Positions 6,263 to 7,223 of a DNA stretch of 7,223 nt are shown here, in pieces (within the stretch, counting starts at the first letter, position 1; each line of letters starts with the position of its first letter). The DNA lies in the NCBI GenBank assembly GCA_024642185.1, contig JAHEBR010000104.1, positions 1 to 7,223 on the forward strand. Direction: 5' to 3'. The stretch comes from Marivivens sp. (GTDB taxonomy: Bacteria > Pseudomonadota > Alphaproteobacteria > Rhodobacterales > Rhodobacteraceae). The notes beneath the pieces are model-generated. The model saw only the letters and a program-made list of their open reading frames with translations, had not been told where the DNA came from and did not search any database. Made by a program: the position numbers and the translations under genes.

Positions 6263-7223
6263 CCAGCTTCAAAGCCGAGTATGACGCGTACTGCGCGTCA
6301 TTCGGCGTGCCCGATCGCATCGAAGCCATGTTCTTCGACGCCAACGCGATCCCCCGTGGCAAATGGGTTCCGGGCAAGGATGTCGGCAAACTGATCAAGG
6401 GCGGGCTTCGGATTCCCGAGGCCGCCTATGCGCCCAATATCTTCGGTGAAGAGGTGGACGCGACCGGCCTTGGCAGCGTCAAGGGCGATCCCGATGGAGA
6501 GCTTGTCCCCGTCGCCGGAACGCTCAAGCCTGTGCCTTGGCTTGAGGGCAACGTCGCGCAGGTTCTGCTCGAGATGACCGATGACGATGGCGTCACCAGC
6601 GTCCTGTCGCCGCGTGGTATCCTTGCAAAGATCGTGGATCGATTTGCCGCCCTCGGCTTTCGACCTGTCGTGGCGACCGAGCTTGAATTCTATATCTGCC
6701 GCGCCCGCGAGGATTCCGACGAGGCGCCCGAGCCGCCCACGGGGCTTGGCCGCGCGCGCAACTACGAGATGGGCGCGCTTGTGCGATCCGAAGAGATCAT
6801 GGCCGAGATCATCTCGGCCGCGCAGACGCAAGGGATGCCAACCGACGCCCTCATCGCGGAATATGGCCCCGGCCAGTTCGAGGTGAATTTCAACCACACC
6901 GACGATGTGCTCTTTGCCGCTGATACGGCTGTCTTGTTTCGCAAACTTGTGAGCGGAGTGGTGCACCAGCACGACCTCGAAGCGACCTTCATGGCCAAGC
7001 CCTACGCCGATCACCCCGGCAACGGGATGCACGTCCATGTCTCGCTGATCGACGAGGCGGGCAACAACGTCCTCTCCGCCGATCAAGGCGTCAGCGAAAA
7101 CCTCGGCCTCGCGGTCGCGGGCGTTCTGGCGACGATGCGCGAATTGCACCTCGTCTTCGCGCCTCACCTCAATTCCTTCCGCCGCTTCCAGCCCAACAGC
7201 TTTGCGCCCACCTCGCCGGATTG
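6259..7223 (+). CDS. puuA: glutamine synthetase-family gamma-glutamylpolyamine synthetase (C-terminus missing)
   Basis: 321 codons are present and the frame is open at the right edge; the family is usually about 450-470 residues, so about two thirds is seen. PuuA joins glutamate to putrescine using ATP, making gamma-glutamylputrescine in the cytoplasm, the substrate of PuuB. The N-terminal beta-grasp region (about 15-115) is followed by the catalytic domain with metal-binding ELEFY at 141-145, EYGPGQFEVNF at 201-211 (metal/glutamate-site glutamates E201 and E208), GNGMHVHVSL at 254-263 with the ATP-side histidine, and NSFRRFQPNSFAP at 305-317. These mark a GlnA-like enzyme of the PuuA/GlnA3 type, not housekeeping GlnA. 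The ATG overlaps the potI stop (ATGA); the Shine-Dalgarno (AAGAGG) is about 10 nt away and weak, so translation is probably coupled. Context favours putrescine or spermidine; other amines such as ethanolamine are possible in the wider family. Confidence 0.9.
   Translation, partial: MTSFKAEYDAYCASFGVPDRIEAMFFDANAIPRGKWVPGKDVGKLIKGGLRIPEAAYAPNIFGEEVDATGLGSVKGDPDGELVPVAGTLKPVPWLEGNVAQVLLEMTDDDGVTSVLSPRGILAKIVDRFAALGFRPVVATELEFYICRAREDSDEAPEPPTGLGRARNYEMGALVRSEEIMAEIISAAQTQGMPTDALIAEYGPGQFEVNFNHTDDVLFAADTAVLFRKLVSGVVHQHDLEATFMAKPYADHPGNGMHVHVSLIDEAGNNVLSADQGVSENLGLAVAGVLATMRELHLVFAPHLNSFRRFQPNSFAPTSPD

Noticed and set aside
6298..7167. A 289-codon minus-strand frame at the right end.
   Set aside because: It is antisense to the glutamine synthetase-family gene, which runs open to the edge and shows the full set of expected motifs.

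Overview
The window is high-GC DNA whose protein sequences and codon choice suggest an alphaproteobacterium, most likely a member of the Rhodobacterales. That placement is inferred from general character; no ribosomal or phylogenetic marker is present. The whole window is one polyamine uptake and breakdown locus built around a divergent control region. I see no mobile element, CRISPR array, tRNA or rRNA.

Left arm (minus strand, 1-1698): an SpuC-type putrescine/polyamine--pyruvate aminotransferase (304-1698), followed with a TGATG stop/start overlap by the first 101 codons of a PuuB-type FAD-dependent gamma-glutamylputrescine oxidase, which runs off the left edge. Centre (1699-2248): a 550-bp intergenic region. 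It holds a good sigma70-like promoter for the left arm, a leader hairpin, two identical 15-nt copies of an AT-rich palindromic motif (TTTGATCAAATTTAT), one near each divergent gene set, and a structured GC-rich stretch between them. Right arm (plus strand, 2249-7223): potF (periplasmic polyamine-binding protein), a strong intrinsic terminator/attenuator, potG (ATPase), potH and potI (permeases), then a PuuA-type gamma-glutamylpolyamine synthetase cut by the right edge. potH/potI and potI/puuA overlap by 4 nt (ATGA).

Together the genes describe a complete ABC importer for putrescine/spermidine and the entry enzymes of two catabolic routes: direct transamination (SpuC) and gamma-glutamylation followed by oxidation (PuuA, PuuB). 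The later Puu steps (aldehyde dehydrogenase, gamma-glutamyl-GABA hydrolase) and a dedicated regulator are not in the window. The most useful observations are the paired palindromic motif as a candidate shared operator, a tryptophan in the PotF pocket where putrescine-type proteins have phenylalanine (suggesting spermidine binding), and the attenuator separating the binding protein from the rest of the transporter. I did not find a wholly new system; this is a recognisable locus with untested regulatory and specificity features.
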